From assembly GCF_000158955.1 (NCBI RefSeq), contig NZ_GG657757.1, positions 6,081,858-6,145,857 of the forward strand: a DNA stretch of 64,000 nt, read 5' to 3'. The notes under the pieces were generated by a model. The model was not told the DNA's origin. It ran no database searches and worked only from the letters and a program-made list of their open reading frames with translations. Source of the DNA: Streptomyces viridochromogenes DSM 40736 (lineage in GTDB: Bacteria; Actinomycetota; Actinomycetes; Streptomycetales; Streptomycetaceae). Below are positions 34,537 through 44,546 of the stretch, one piece after another. Numbering within the stretch: the first letter of the stretch is position 1; every line of letters starts with the position of its first letter. Both the position numbers and the translations under genes were made by a program.

Positions 34537-37347
34537 CTAAGCCGGGCGCAGCCACACCGTGGACAGGGGCGGCAGGGTCAGGCGGATGCTCGCCGGGCGG
34601 CCGTGCCAGGGCTGGGCCTCGGGCTTGACCGGGTCGGGGTTGGTGACGTCACTGCCGCCGTAGCGTTCGGCGTCGGTGTTGACCGCCTCGTGCCAGGCGG
34701 GGACGTCCTCGGGCACGCCCAGGCGGTAGTCCTGGCGCACGACCGGCGCGAAGTTCGACACCGCCAGCAGCGGGGTGCCCTCCTGGTCCAGCCGCAGGAA
34801 CGCGAGCACGTTGTCCTCGGCGGCGTCCCCGACGATCCACTCGAATCCGGCCGGATCCGTGTCGAGCCGCCACAGCGCCGGCGTGGCGCGGTAGACGGTG
34901 TTGAGGTCGCGGACCAGGTCACGCACGCCCCGGTGGTCGGGCTCGGCCCCGTACCCCGGGTCCAGCAGCCACCAGTCGGGCCCGTGCGCCTCGGACCACT
35001 CGGCGCCCTGCGCGAACTCCTGCCCCATGAACAGCAGCTGCTTGCCCGGGTGGGCCCACATGAAGCCGAGGTAGGACCGGACCCCGGCGCGCTGCTGCCA
35101 CCAGTCGCCGGGCATCTTCGACACCAGGGAACGCTTGCCGTGCACCACCTCGTCGTGGGAGATCGGCAGCACGTAGTTCTCGCTGTACGCGTACACCATC
35201 GAGAACGTCATCTCGTGGTGGTGGTACTTGCGGTGCACCGGCTCGTGGCTCATGTACTGGAGCGAGTCGTGCATCCAGCCCATGTTCCACTTCAGCCCGA
35301 ACCCCAGCCCGCCGAAGCCGCTCGGGCCCTCGTGGTGGGTGGCCCGGGTGACACCGTCCCAGGCGGTCGACTCCTCGGCGATCGTGACCACGCCGGGCAC
35401 CCTGCGGTACACCGTCGCGTTCATCTCCTGGAGGAACGCGACCGCGTCCAGGTTCTCCCGGCCGCCGTGCTCGTTGGGCGTCCACTGGCCCGGCTCACGC
35501 GAGTAGTCGAGGTAGAGCATCGAGGCGACGGCGTCCACGCGCAGGCCGTCGATGTGGAACTCCTCGCACCAGTACGAGGCGTTCGCGACGAGGAAGTTGC
35601 GCACCTCGTTGCGCCCGAAGTCGAACTCCAGCGTGCCCCAGTCGGGGTGCGCGGCCCGCAGCGGATCCGCGTGCTCGTACAGGGGCCGGCCGTCGAACTC
35701 GGCCAGCGCCCAGTCGTCGCGCGGGAAGTGCGCCGGCACCCAGTCCATGAGGACGCCGATACCGGCCTGGTGCAGCTTGTCGACCAGGTACCGGAAGTCG
35801 TCCGGCGTGCCCAGCCGGGCCGTCGGCGCGTAGAAGCCGGTGACCTGGTAGCCCCAGGAGCCGCCGAACGGATGCTCCGCGACCGGCATCAGCTCGACGT
35901 GCGTGAAGCCCAGGTTCTTCACGTACCCCGGGAGCTGCTCGGCGAGCTGACGGTACGTCAGTCCAGGTCGCCAGGACGGCAGATGGATCTCGTACACCGA
36001 GAACGGCGACTCGTGCGCCGGGGCCTCGGCACGCCCTGCCAGCCAGTCGGCGTCGCCCCACTCGTACTCCGAGGAGGTGATGACCGACGAGGTCGCGGGC
36101 GGCACCTCCGTGCGGCGGGCCAGCGGGTCGGCACGCAGGGTCTTCGAACCGTCGGGGCGGGTGATCTCGAACTTGTACAGCTCGCCCTCGCCGATGTCCG
36201 GCAGGAACAGCTCCCACACCCCGGACGAGCCCAGCGACCGCATGACGTGCCCGGTGCCGTCCCAGAAGTTGAAGGTGCCGGCCACGCGCACGCCCCGCGC
36301 GTTCGGCGCCCACACCGCGAACCGGGTGCCGGTCACGCCCTGGTGGGTGGTCGGGTGCGCGCCCAGCGCCGTCCACAGCTCCTCGTGCCGGCCCTCGCCG
36401 ATCAGATGCAGGTCCAGTTCGCCCAGTGTGGGCAGGAACCGGTAGGCGTCCTCGGTGTCCAGCACCGTCCCCTCGTACTCGACGAGCAGCCGGTACAGCG
36501 GGACCTCCGTCAGCGGCAGCAGCCCGGAGAAGAACCCCTCCCCGTCGTCGTGCAGCTCCGCCCGCAACTCCCCGGAGACGACGGTCACCGACCGCGCGTA
36601 CGGCCGGAACGCCCGGAACGCGACCCCGCCGGGGACGGGGTGGGCGCCGAGCACGGAGTGGGGGGCGTGGTGCGTGCCGGAGAGCAGCCGCTCCCGGTCC
36701 ACCGCGTCGACGGCCGGTGAGACGGCGATCTCCGTCTCCGGCGGAACGACCTGGGTGGGGGAAGCCTGCTCCGCGGCGTCCTTCCCGGGGGAGGACTTCT
36801 TGGCGGTGACCTTCTTGGCAGGGGCCTTCTTCGCGGGCGACTCGGCGGCAGTGGTCTTCGCGGCGGCCTTGGTGGCCGTCGCCTTCGTCGCGGTCGCCCT
36901 CTCGGCGCCCGCCTTCGCGACCGCCGTCTTCGCGGTCGCCTTCTTCGCCGCTGTCTTCTTCACGGCCGTCTGCTTGGCGGCTGCCTTGGTCGCGGCCGCC
37001 TTCTTGGCGGTGGCCTTCGCCGCGGTCGCCTTGGTCGTGGTCGCCTTCGCGGGAGCCGACTTCTTCGCGGCGGCCTTCTGCGCGACGGCCTTCTGCGCGG
37101 CGGTCGTCTTGGCAGGGGCCGCCTTCTTGGCGGCGGTTGCGGACTTCGTCGCCGGTGACCGTGCCGAGGACGTCTTCTTGGCGGCGGCCTTCTTCGCGGC
37201 TGCCGTCCCCTTCTTGGCCGCTGCCTGTTTCGGCACCGCCGTCTTCTTCGCGGCGCTCTTCTGCTGGGCGGCCGTGGGCTGCTCGGGGATCTTCTCCCCG
37301 GCCGTCCCCTTGGGGCGCGAACCGCTGGACTCAGGGCGGGGGGTCAC
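34537..37347 (-). CDS. glgB: 1,4-alpha-glucan branching enzyme with Lys/Ala-rich N-terminal tail
   Basis: A 936-residue protein that transfers alpha-1,4 segments to alpha-1,6 positions, the last step of the GlgE pathway. Residues from about 215 onward form a normal GlgB: N1 and CBM48 modules (about 225-430) and a GH13 barrel with [21 protein letters not shown] (nucleophile Asp), TIAEESTAW (acid/base Glu) and [12 protein letters not shown]. The first 210 or so residues are almost pure Ala, Lys and Thr with AAKK, TAAKK and ATKA units, like histone H1 tails or HU extensions. This tail is not part of GlgB in model organisms. GTG 37347 has AGGAGG eight bases upstream, and codon bias is normal across the tail. 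It is last of glgE-treS-mak-glgB. Confidence 0.95.
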   Translation of the reverse strand: MTPRPESSGSRPKGTAGEKIPEQPTAAQQKSAAKKTAVPKQAAAKKGTAAAKKAAAKKTSSARSPATKSATAAKKAAPAKTTAAQKAVAQKAAAKKSAPAKATTTKATAAKATAKKAAATKAAAKQTAVKKTAAKKATAKTAVAKAGAERATATKATATKAAAKTTAAESPAKKAPAKKVTAKKSSPGKDAAEQASPTQVVPPETEIAVSPAVDAVDRERLLSGTHHAPHSVLGAHPVPGGVAFRAFRPYARSVTVVSGELRAELHDDGEGFFSGLLPLTEVPLYRLLVEYEGTVLDTEDAYRFLPTLGELDLHLIGEGRHEELWTALGAHPTTHQGVTGTRFAVWAPNARGVRVAGTFNFWDGTGHVMRSLGSSGVWELFLPDIGEGELYKFEITRPDGSKTLRADPLARRTEVPPATSSVITSSEYEWGDADWLAGRAEAPAHESPFSVYEIHLPSWRPGLTYRQLAEQLPGYVKNLGFTHVELMPVAEHPFGGSWGYQVTGFYAPTARLGTPDDFRYLVDKLHQAGIGVLMDWVPAHFPRDDWALAEFDGRPLYEHADPLRAAHPDWGTLEFDFGRNEVRNFLVANASYWCEEFHIDGLRVDAVASMLYLDYSREPGQWTPNEHGGRENLDAVAFLQEMNATVYRRVPGVVTIAEESTAWDGVTRATHHEGPSGFGGLGFGLKWNMGWMHDSLQYMSHEPVHRKYHHHEMTFSMVYAYSENYVLPISHDEVVHGKRSLVSKMPGDWWQQRAGVRSYLGFMWAHPGKQLLFMGQEFAQGAEWSEAHGPDWWLLDPGYGAEPDHRGVRDLVRDLNTVYRATPALWRLDTDPAGFEWIVGDAAEDNVLAFLRLDQEGTPLLAVSNFAPVVRQDYRLGVPEDVPAWHEAVNTDAERYGGSDVTNPDPVKPEAQPWHGRPASIRLTLPPLSTVWLRPA

Positions 37348-37378
37348 GGGCGGAGCCTCCTGGGCGAAGATCGGTCAG

Positions 37379-38821
37379 TCAGGTCAGGTGGCCGGACTCG
37401 GCGAGCCGGTCTATGGCGGCCAGCGGCACCGGCAGCCAGTCGGGACGGTGCCGGGCCTCGTACACCACCTCGTAGATCGCCTTGTCCGTCTCGTAGGCGC
37501 GCAGCAGCACCGGGTCGGTGCGCGGATCGCGGCCGGAGGCGTCGGCGTATCCGGAGCAGTACGCGGACCGGCAGGTCTCGGCCCAGTCCGGCTGGGGCGG
37601 ATCGGCCGAGCGGGCCGCGTAGTCGAAGGACCGCAGCATGCCGGCCACGTCCCGCACCGCCGGCTGCGGCATGCGCCGCTCGGCCAGCGGCCGGGCCGGC
37701 TCGCCCTCGAAGTCGATCAGCCACCACTCGCCGGCCGGCGAGCGCAGGCACTGCCCGAGGTGTAGATCGCCGTGCACGCGCTGCGCGGTCCAGGTGCGGC
37801 CCTCGGCGGCCAGATCGCCCAGCGCCGTGAACGCCGACCTGAGGCCGTCGGCGTAGGGCCGGAGCACGGGCACCGCCTGGACGGCCGCCTCCAGCCGCTC
37901 GATCATGCCGGCGACCATGAGCTCCAGCTGGGTGTGACCGAGGGTGACGGTCGGCAACGCCCGGGCCAGCGCGGTGTGCACCTCGGCGGTGGCCCGCCCC
38001 AGCGCCCGCGCCTCGGCACCGAAGTCCTCGCCCTTGGCGAGCTCCCGCAGCGCCAGCTCCCAGCCGTCGGAGGCGCCCTGCACGAACGGCTGGAGCACCC
38101 CCAGGACGTACGGCTGGCCGGCCAGGTCCACCGAACCTGTGGCGAGCACCGGGTCCGCCGCGGGGTCGACGTCCGCGACCATCCAGGCCGTCGGAGCCGG
38201 CACCTGGGGGCAGCCCGCGCGGGCCAGCGCCAGCGGCAGCTCCAGGTCGGGGTTGACGCCGGGCACGATCCGGCGCAGCAGCTTCAGGATGAACGTATCT
38301 CCGTAGACGATCGACGAGTTGGACTGCTCCGCGGTCACCACGCGCGGCACCAGCTGGGACCGGATCTCCTGCTCCGGGTCCCGCTCGAAGCGGAGCCCGC
38401 CGATACGGGCCTGGGTGCGCAGCGCCTCCAGGAGCAGCTCGGCGGGCCTGGGGTCGTGCAGGGCGTCGTAGACCGTCCGGCCGGCCAGCGGCCCCGCCGA
38501 CAGATGTCCGATCAGCGCGGGCGCCAGCCGAGGCGGCAGCGCCTCGCGCACGCCTATCAGGAGCTGGTAGCAGTCACCGGGGTGGCCGGGCGCGCCGTGG
38601 GAGGGGGCGAGCGGCTGGTGGGCGCGGACGAGCAGGTGGTACAGGCCGAGCTTGGCGGTGCCCGGGAGCAGTTCGGTGGCGGCGACCAGCGTGAACCCGG
38701 TGACCGGTCGCCCCTTGCCCGCGAACCAGCGCTGCCGCGGCAGCCATTCCCGCAGCAGTGGGTCGAGGGAGGCAAGGAGGCCGGGCGGGGTGGTGACGGT
38801 GCGTGTGACGGCTTCCGACAT
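37379..38821 (-). CDS. mak: Maltokinase
   Basis: Phosphorylates maltose with ATP to maltose-1-phosphate, the donor for GlgE; also known as pep2. The 480-residue protein starts at ATG 38821 (MSEAVTRTV) with AAAGGA upstream; GTG 38839 is an alternative. Hallmarks are the N-terminal cap with LPRQRWFAGKGRPV, VVTAEQSNSSIVYGD, FILKLLRRI, and the eukaryotic-kinase-like catalytic core RVHGDLHLGQCL and WLIDFEGEPARPL with YEVVYEARHRPDWL near the end. In many actinobacteria it is fused to or complexed with TreS; here the two are separate. It is 31 bp upstream of glgB. Confidence 0.95.
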   Translation of the reverse strand: MSEAVTRTVTTPPGLLASLDPLLREWLPRQRWFAGKGRPVTGFTLVAATELLPGTAKLGLYHLLVRAHQPLAPSHGAPGHPGDCYQLLIGVREALPPRLAPALIGHLSAGPLAGRTVYDALHDPRPAELLLEALRTQARIGGLRFERDPEQEIRSQLVPRVVTAEQSNSSIVYGDTFILKLLRRIVPGVNPDLELPLALARAGCPQVPAPTAWMVADVDPAADPVLATGSVDLAGQPYVLGVLQPFVQGASDGWELALRELAKGEDFGAEARALGRATAEVHTALARALPTVTLGHTQLELMVAGMIERLEAAVQAVPVLRPYADGLRSAFTALGDLAAEGRTWTAQRVHGDLHLGQCLRSPAGEWWLIDFEGEPARPLAERRMPQPAVRDVAGMLRSFDYAARSADPPQPDWAETCRSAYCSGYADASGRDPRTDPVLLRAYETDKAIYEVVYEARHRPDWLPVPLAAIDRLAESGHLT

Positions 38822-38931
38822 GGCGTCGCGTCCTTTCACCCGTTCTCGGTGCGCCTCCGGCGCCCTCAGCGGGCCCGGACCGCGCCCTCCGGCTCACGCG
38901 CGTGGGTGGGGTGTTACTGATGCGTGCCCCG

Positions 38932-38956
38932 GGCGGGGCGGAGGAAACGCCCCGCC
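38932..38956 (-). terminator. Hairpin between treS and mak
   Basis: GGCGGGGCG / CGCCCCGCC perfect 9-bp stem with a 7-nt loop in the 190-bp gap. It could attenuate read-through from glgE-treS into mak-glgB or stabilise an upstream mRNA end. Its role is unproven. Confidence 0.5.
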
Positions 38957-39011
38957 ACGGGGGTTTGCGGCCCGCCCCGCGGTATCTGGCTTCAACAGGC
39001 CCTTCCGGACC

Positions 39012-40708
<1,697 letters not shown>

Positions 40709-40712
<4 letters not shown>

Positions 40713-42826
40713 GTTGTGGGTGACCCTCCGATCTGCGGGTTGGACGGTCGCAGAACCGAGAAGACATGCGCGGGCCGGTGGCCCGGTTCGAGGCGCACAT
40801 AGTTGGCCCTGCCCCAGTGGTAGGTCTCGCCGGTGAGCTCGTCGCGCACCGGCACCGACTCGTGCCAGTCCAGGCCGAGTTGCGGCATGTCCAACGAGAC
40901 CGTGGCCTCCTGGGTGTGGTGGGGATCGAGGTTGGCGACCACCAGAACCGTGTTCGAACCCTTCCGCTTCGAATAGACGATCACCGCTTCCTGGTCCGCC
41001 TCGTGGAAGTGGAGATCGCGCAGCTGCTGGAGGGCCGGATTCTCCCGCCGGATGGTGTTGAGCCTGGTCAGCAGCGGGGTCAGGGTGCGGCCCTCGCGTT
41101 CGGCGGTGACCCAGTCACGGTGCCTGAGCTGGTACTTCTCCGAGTCGAGGTACTCCTCGCTGCCCTCGCGCAGCGGGGTGTTCTCGCACAGCTCGTAGCC
41201 GGAGTAGATGCCCCAGGTGGGGGAGAGGGTCGCGGCGAGCACGGCCCGGACCTCGAAGGCGGGCCGGCCGCCGGTCTGGAGGTAGGCGTGCAGGATGTCG
41301 GGGGTGTTGGTGAAGAAGTTGGGCCGCATGTAGGAGGCGGCCTCGCCCGACAGTTCGGTGAGGTACTCGGTCAGTTCCTGCTTGGTGTTGCGCCAGGTGA
41401 AGTAGGTGTAGGACTGCTGGAAGCCGATCTGGGCCAGGGTGTGCATCATCGCCGGGCGGGTGAACGCCTCCGCCAGGAAGATCACGTCGGGGTCGGTGCG
41501 GTTGACCTCCGCGATCACCCGCTCCCAGAAGACGACCGGTTTGGTGTGCGGGTTGTCCACCCGGAAGATCCGCACCCCGTGGTCCATCCAGTGCCGCAGC
41601 ACCCGCACGGTCTCGGCGATCAGGCCGTCCATGTCGGCGTCGAAGGCGATGGGGTAGATGTCCTGGTACTTCTTGGGCGGGTTCTCGGCGTAGGCGATGG
41701 TGCCGTCGGGGCGGTGGTGGAACCACTCGGGGTGTTTCTGCACCCAGGGGTGGTCCGGGGAGCACTGCAGGGCGAAGTCCAGCGCGACCTCCAGGCCCAG
41801 GTCCCGGGCCTGGTCCACGAACCAGGTGAAGTCCTCCAGGGTGCCCAGGGCGGGGTGGACGGCGTCGTGGCCGCCCTCGGGCGAGCCGATCGCCCAGGGC
41901 ACGCCGACGTCGTCGGGGCCGGGGGAGAGGGAGTTGTTCTTGCCCTTGCGGAAGGTGGTGCCGATGGGGTGGATCGGGGGCAGGTAGACCACGTCGAAGC
42001 CCATCGCGGCGATCGCCGGCAGTCTGCGGGCGGCGGTGCGGAAGGTGCCGTGGGGCTGGGTGCGGGTGCCCTCGGAACGCGGGAAGAACTCGTACCAGGA
42101 GCCGTACAGGGCCCGCTCCCGCTCGACCAGCAGCGGCAGCGGCTCGGAGGTGGTGACCAGGTCCCGCAGCGGATGCCGGGCCAGCACCTCGTCCACCTCC
42201 GGCGTCAACGCCGCCGCCAACCGCGCCGACGCCGGGCGCTTCTCGTCCCGCAGGGCGTCCACGGCGGCCAGGATCACCTCCCGCGGGCCGTCCTCGGGCG
42301 CACCGGCGGCGGCGCGCTCGTACAGCCGCGCGCCCTCCTCCAGGACGACGTCCGTGTCCATGCCCGCGGGGATCTTGATCTCGGCGTGGTGGCGCCAGGT
42401 GCCGATCGGATCGCCCCAGGCCTCCACGGTGAACGTCCACAGGCCGGGTTCGCCGGCGGTGACCTCGGCGCCCCACCGGTCCGTGCCGGGGGCCAGTTCC
42501 CGCATCGGCGTCCACGGCCCGGGCCGGCCCTCGGGATCCCTCAGGACGACGTTGGCGGCGACCGCGTCGTGCCCCTCCCGGAACACGGTCGCCGAGATCT
42601 CGAAGCTCTCACCGGTCACGGCCTTGGCCGGCCGGCGCCCCCGCAGGACGACCGGGCGGACGTCGAGGACGGGTATGCGCCCGACGGCGGTCGCCGCATG
42701 CGCGGGGGGTGGTTGCGGTGCCGGTGGACCGGCGTCGGCCGGGCGCACGGGGTGTGCTTCGCCGCTGGGCGCGCGCGCCCCGGTGCGGCGGGTCGGGGGT
42801 GGTGACGAATGGTGCTTGGCGGGCAT
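40709..42826 (-). CDS. glgE: Alpha-1,4-glucan:maltose-1-phosphate maltosyltransferase
   Basis: Extends alpha-1,4-glucans by transferring maltosyl from maltose-1-phosphate. The 705-residue protein starts at ATG 42826 ([16 protein letters not shown]) with AGGAG six bases upstream. A disordered Pro/Ala-rich N-terminus of about 45 residues precedes [13 protein letters not shown], where GlgE similarity begins. Domains: N-terminal beta domain (about 45-160) and GH13_3 barrel with [31 protein letters not shown] (nucleophile Asp), [10 protein letters not shown] (acid/base Glu) and [10 protein letters not shown]. It is first of glgE-treS-mak-glgB. S. coelicolor has two such clusters, for vegetative and sporulation glycogen; this layout matches the vegetative one, from memory. 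Confidence 0.96.
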
Positions 42827-42920
42827 GACCGCTCCTGTCCGCGTCAACGTGGGTGGGCGGATGTCTATGGGGAGGTGGGTCCTGCGTGGTGCTCCTGAGA
42901 GGGGTACCCGGAGGAGCCTT

Positions 42921-42939
42921 CCCACCCTATTCGGGTGGG
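42921..42939. promoter_or_regulatory. Inverted repeat upstream of glgE
   Basis: CCCACCC / GGGTGGG with loop TATTC, about 95 bp upstream of glgE in a 160-bp control region that also contains the AT-rich patch TTTGTTAACT. It could be an operator or a leader hairpin. Confidence 0.45.
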
Positions 42940-42986
42940 CAATCCGGCACTTTGTTAACTCCTCACGCGTATGTCGACACACAAGA

Positions 42987-43015
42987 CCGGCCTCGTCCGT
43001 CACGGACGAGGCCGG
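42987..43015 (-). terminator. Terminator after the subtilase gene
   Basis: Perfect 13-bp stem CCGGCCTCGTCCG / CGGACGAGGCCGG with triloop TCA, 26 bp beyond the protease stop. It separates protease transcription from the glgE operon. Confidence 0.88.
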
Positions 43016-43041
43016 CCCCCGCGCACGGCTGCGGCTTCGCC

Positions 43042-44253
43042 CTACCCGCCCGGCACCCGCAGCAGTTTGTCCGGCGAGCCGGGCCCCCCGCCGGAGATCT
43101 TCTTGGTCGCCGCCGATGTGGTCAGAGCCCTCCCGACCTGGGACGGAGTCGCCTTCGGATGATCAGCCAGATACAGCGCGGCCGCGCCCGCGGCGTGCGG
43201 GGACGCCATCGACGTGCCCGAGTACGTGGCCTGCGCGGTGTCGCTGGCGGCGGACGCGGAGGTGATGGCGACGCCCGGGGCGAACAGATCGAGCGCCGGG
43301 CCGTGGTTGGAGAAGGCCGGTTTTGTATCCCTCCGGTCGGTCGCGCCGACCGTGATCGCCTGCTCCACGCTCCCGGGCGAGTACAGACCGGCGGGCCGGC
43401 CGTCGTTGCCCGCGGCGACCGTGTACGTGACGCCGGAGGCGATGGAGGTGCGGACGGCGGCGTCCAGCTGTGCGTTGCGGAACCCGCCCAGGCTGAGGTT
43501 GGCGACCGCGGGCTTGCGCGCGTGCCGGGTCACCCAGTCGATCCCGGCGATCACCCGGGCTGTGGTGCCCCCGCCCGCGGCGTCGAGGACGCGCACGGAG
43601 ACGATCCTGGCCTTCTTGGCGACGCCGTGGGACTTCCCCGCGACCGTGCCGGCGACATGTGTGCCGTGGCCGTTGGCGTCCGCCGCGACCCCGTCGTTCC
43701 CGACGAAGTCCCAGCCGTGGCTCGCCCGGCCGCCGAAATCCCGGTGGGTGGTCCGGACGCCGGTGTCGATGACGTACACCGTCACCCCGGCACCCGCCGA
43801 CCCGGGTGAGGTGTATCCGCGGTCCAGCGGCAGGCCGGGCTGGTCGATCCGGTCCAGACCCCAGGACGGCGGGTTGCGCTGGGTGAGCCCGGTGCTCTCC
43901 AGGCGTACCCGGGTGTCCTGGACGACCGAGGCGACCCGGGGGTCGGCGGCGAGCCACCGGGCCCGTCTCGCGTCCGCCCTGACCGCGTAGCCGTTCAGGA
44001 CCGCGCCGTAGGTGTGGCTGATGTCCACCCCGTACCGCTCGGCCAGGCTCTTTCCCGCCGCCGACGGCGCCGGGGTGTGCTTCCTCAGTGTCACCAGGTA
44101 ACTGCCGTCCACGGCGCCGGGTTCTCCGGCGCCGAGTATCCGCCCCTCCGGTACGGCGTGCGCGGGCAGGGTGATGGCCGAAAACGCCGCGGCGCAGATC
44201 GCCGCGGCCAGGCCCCCCGTCCAGCGCAGACGCCGGGTGCGCGTCCGTGCCAT
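43042..44253 (-). CDS. Secreted subtilisin-like serine protease (S8) with inhibitor prodomain
   Basis: A 403-residue prepro-protease. ATG 44253 (MARTRTRRLRW) has a GGAGGGG upstream; the frame's earlier start is not credible. The signal peptide ends near LPAHA. The I9 inhibitor prodomain (about 40-115) has GSYLVTLRKHT and HTYGAVLNGYAV. The catalytic domain has VYVIDTGVRTTH (Asp), NGHGTHVAGTVAG (His), TVAAGNDG (oxyanion Asn) and YSGTSMASPHAAGAA (Ser). The fold matches the proteinase K subfamily. It is divergent from the glgP leader and isolated from glgE by a terminator, so it is probably a single gene for extracellular protein degradation. Confidence 0.95.
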   Translation of the reverse strand: MARTRTRRLRWTGGLAAAICAAAFSAITLPAHAVPEGRILGAGEPGAVDGSYLVTLRKHTPAPSAAGKSLAERYGVDISHTYGAVLNGYAVRADARRARWLAADPRVASVVQDTRVRLESTGLTQRNPPSWGLDRIDQPGLPLDRGYTSPGSAGAGVTVYVIDTGVRTTHRDFGGRASHGWDFVGNDGVAADANGHGTHVAGTVAGKSHGVAKKARIVSVRVLDAAGGGTTARVIAGIDWVTRHARKPAVANLSLGGFRNAQLDAAVRTSIASGVTYTVAAGNDGRPAGLYSPGSVEQAITVGATDRRDTKPAFSNHGPALDLFAPGVAITSASAASDTAQATYSGTSMASPHAAGAAALYLADHPKATPSQVGRALTTSAATKKISGGGPGSPDKLLRVPGG

Positions 44254-44486
44254 GGTCCGAGTTCCCCTCCTCGACTCGGCGTACGGCTGCCGCGCGGTGC
44301 CGCGGACGGCGGGCGCGGGCCGGGTCGCCACGGGAAGCCTCTCGTGGCGGGTGAAGCACCACAAGGACGCCTATGGGGGCGGAATCGGCCATATCCGGGG
44401 ATGGGCCGGTTCCGGCCGATCGGGGGTCCGGCGGCGGAGCTTCAGCGGCGGCGGCGCCGACGCCGGTACTGTCGTAGGAGACGTCG

Positions 44487-44546
44487 ATGAAGCCCTGTGT
44501 CAAAGCCCTGCGTCAACCAGCGAACGCGCCGAGGTGGAACCCGTGA
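44487..44546 (+). CDS. Nineteen-codon leader ORF coupled to glgP
   Basis: ATG 44487 has a strong GTAGGAG six bases upstream and opens MKPCVKALRQPANAPRWNP, whose TGA overlaps the glgP GTG by four bases (GTGA). It contains the 13-bp tandem direct repeat AGCCCTGTGTCAA / AGCCCTGCGTCAA (44491-44516). The Shine-Dalgarno sequence is better than that of glgP itself, so glgP may be translated by re-initiation after this peptide. Expression of the peptide is unproven; the position and coupling are seen directly. Confidence 0.5.
   Translation: MKPCVKALRQPANAPRWNP

Noticed and set aside
36720-37347. Separate histone-like gene upstream of glgB
   Set aside because: The Lys/Ala-rich segment is in frame and continuous with GlgB with no stop or internal ribosome-binding site; it is better described as a tail.
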